The notes beneath the pieces were generated by a model, which saw nothing but the letters and a program-made list of their open reading frames with translations, was not told where the DNA came from and did not search any database. Below, in pieces: positions 13,536 to 14,414 of a DNA stretch of 14,414 nucleotides; the stretch's first letter is position 1, and the number at the start of each line of letters is the position of its first letter. The position numbers were made by a program, and so were the translations under genes. The DNA is from Aquimarina sp. (lineage in GTDB: Bacteria > Bacteroidota > Bacteroidia > Flavobacteriales > Flavobacteriaceae), in assembly GCA_002697475.1 (NCBI GenBank), contig NZVW01000142.1, positions 1 through 14,414 of the forward strand, read 5' to 3'.

Positions 13536-13723
13536 AGCTTAATCTCGTTTGAAGTTTCCTGATCTAATGGTAGTTGACTTACTTCCTTAATATGTTCCTT
13601 TTTTGCAGTAAAAACCCACCAGAACAGTGCTACAAAAAAGAGAAAGAAGATGAGTAATGAAATCATTGGGTATATTTCGATACCCTCAATGGATTCCATA
13701 TGTCCTTTTACAAATTTTAGCAT
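13532..13723 (-). CDS. ccoQ: cbb3 oxidase small subunit CcoQ/FixQ
   Basis: A 63-residue single-span membrane protein. The span is about residues 18-38 (YPMISLLIFFLFFVALFWWVF), followed by a basic-then-acidic cytosolic tail (TAKKEHIKEVSQLP), the typical FixQ design. CcoQ stabilises the assembled cbb3 complex in proteobacteria. A second Met at residue 9 is a possible alternative start. The first ATG is kept because it follows the ccoO stop by 4 bp. The identification rests on size, topology and its place between ccoO and ccoP, since sequence conservation is weak. Confidence 0.88.
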   Translation of the reverse strand: MLKFVKGHMESIEGIEIYPMISLLIFFLFFVALFWWVFTAKKEHIKEVSQLPLDQETSNEIKL

Positions 13724-13727
13724 AGTG

Positions 13728-14414
13728 TTATTTTTTTATTTCAGTAATTTCTTCTTTTACTTTGATATCGGTTCCTAGTCTCTGGATATAGGCGATTAGT
13801 GCAATTACCTCTCTATCTCGCATTTCAATAAATTCCAACCCATTTTCCTTAGCATATGTTTTATCCTCTTCATAATTCTTGGCAAAGTCAGGATCGGTAT
13901 ATAAATTTTTTTCAATTTGAGTAGCTTGCTCGTTCATCCATTGCTCTGCACGGGCTATTTCTTCTGTAGTATAGGGTACGCCCAGTGTTACCATAGCCTT
14001 CATTTTTTGTTGTGTTTGTGACCTGTCAAGCTTATCAGTGATCAGCCATTTATAACTTGGCATAATAGAGCCAGAAGATGTGCTTTGTGGATCATAAAAG
14101 TGGTTTAAATGCCAGTTGTCAGAGTATTTTCCTCCAATCCTGTGCAGATCCGGTCCTGTTCTTTTACTTCCCCATAAAAAAGGGTGATCATAGACAAACT
14201 CTCCTGCTTTTGAGTACTCACCGTAGCGTTCAACTTCACTTCTAAATGGCCTAACCATCTGAGAATGACATGCGTTACAGCTCTCTCTGATATAAATATC
14301 CCTTCCTTCCAACTCTAGAGGAGTATACGGTTTAACACTACTGATTGTCGGGATATTAGAGTCTACCATTAATGTGGGTATAATCTGTATTGCACCACCT
14401 ATTAAGATTGCTAT
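13728..14414 (-). CDS. ccoO: cbb3 oxidase subunit CcoO (probably C-terminal part of a CcoN-CcoO fusion), cut by window edge
   Basis: Membrane-anchored mono-heme cytochrome c of the cbb3 oxidase that passes electrons to the CcoN catalytic subunit. The frame is open through 14414, so the 5' end is outside. The residues before the first Met in view (14369) are the end of the CcoO anchor, reading IGGAIQIIPTL, a variant of the family's GGxxEIIPT. That Met is thus internal. Downstream come the hallmark KPYTPLELEGRDIYIRE, the heme motif CNACH, HSQMVRPFRSE, GPDLHRIGG and a probable axial Met in GSIMPSY. In Bacteroidota ccoN and ccoO are commonly one gene. That is likely here but cannot be seen. ccoQ follows after 4 bp. 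Confidence 0.93.
   Translation of the reverse strand: MAILIGGAIQIIPTLMVDSNIPTISSVKPYTPLELEGRDIYIRESCNACHSQMVRPFRSEVERYGEYSKAGEFVYDHPFLWGSKRTGPDLHRIGGKYSDNWHLNHFYDPQSTSSGSIMPSYKWLITDKLDRSQTQQKMKAMVTLGVPYTTEEIARAEQWMNEQATQIEKNLYTDPDFAKNYEEDKTYAKENGLEFIEMRDREVIALIAYIQRLGTDIKVKEEITEIKK

Noticed and set aside
14265..14278. ATGACATGCGTTAC, a mixed-half FNR-like box
   Set aside because: It lies inside the conserved heme-motif coding region of ccoO and no -7 element is centred 33 bp away in a gene-starting position. Chance match.
13728..14369. A complete short cytochrome gene starting at 14369
   Set aside because: The frame continues upstream with the membrane-anchor end and IIPT motif of CcoO, so this Met is internal and the gene is cut by the window edge.

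Overview
The window is AT-rich chromosomal DNA from a member of the Bacteroidota, most likely Flavobacteriaceae. Evidence: promoters with the Bacteroidota -7 element TAnnTTTG, few Shine-Dalgarno sequences, a short lipoprotein signal, and a cbb3 oxidase cluster in flavobacterial order. No rRNA, tRNA, CRISPR array, insertion sequence or other mobile element was seen, and no gap between genes exceeds 300 bases.

Layout. (1) 86-1727, minus strand: an operon of a thioredoxin, deoxyribose-phosphate aldolase (deoC) and purine-nucleoside phosphorylase (deoD), with 2-bp gaps. (2) 1846-2718, minus: a DUF3298-like lipoprotein. (3) 2856-3140, minus: a 94-residue membrane protein of unknown function with its own promoter and terminator. 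(4) 3227-4847, minus: a stress operon of a TerB-like protein, the DnaJ-type co-chaperone CbpA and its modulator CbpM. (5) 5052-7335, plus: a soluble PAS histidine kinase and a response regulator whose receiver is fused to a CRP/FNR-type DNA-binding half. (6) 7480-9682, plus: a tandem universal stress protein and oxygen-independent coproporphyrinogen III dehydrogenase (hemN), closed by a strong terminator. (7) 9760-9882, plus: a promoter followed at once by a terminator, a candidate small RNA. (8) 9879 to the right edge, minus: the cbb3 cytochrome oxidase cluster ccoO (probably fused to ccoN outside the window), ccoQ, ccoP, ccoG, ccoH and a TauE/SafE-like maturation membrane protein.

How they fit together. 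The gene content resembles the micro-oxic FixL/FixJ/FixK regulon of proteobacteria: a PAS kinase, a regulator, a high-affinity oxidase, anaerobic heme synthesis and a universal stress protein. Here the FixJ-like receiver and FixK-like output are a single protein. The main observation is that four promoters in the window carry a FNR-type box (ATGAC-N4-GTCAT) with its centre exactly 33 bp upstream of the centre of the -7 element. A fifth, in front of the candidate small RNA, has a variant palindrome (GTAAC-N4-GTTAC) at the same distance. This geometry fits class II activation. The sites precede the lipoprotein, the small membrane protein, terB-like/cbpA/cbpM, usp/hemN and the candidate RNA. I infer that the receiver-CRP protein encoded between them is the regulator. 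That link is not proven by sequence.
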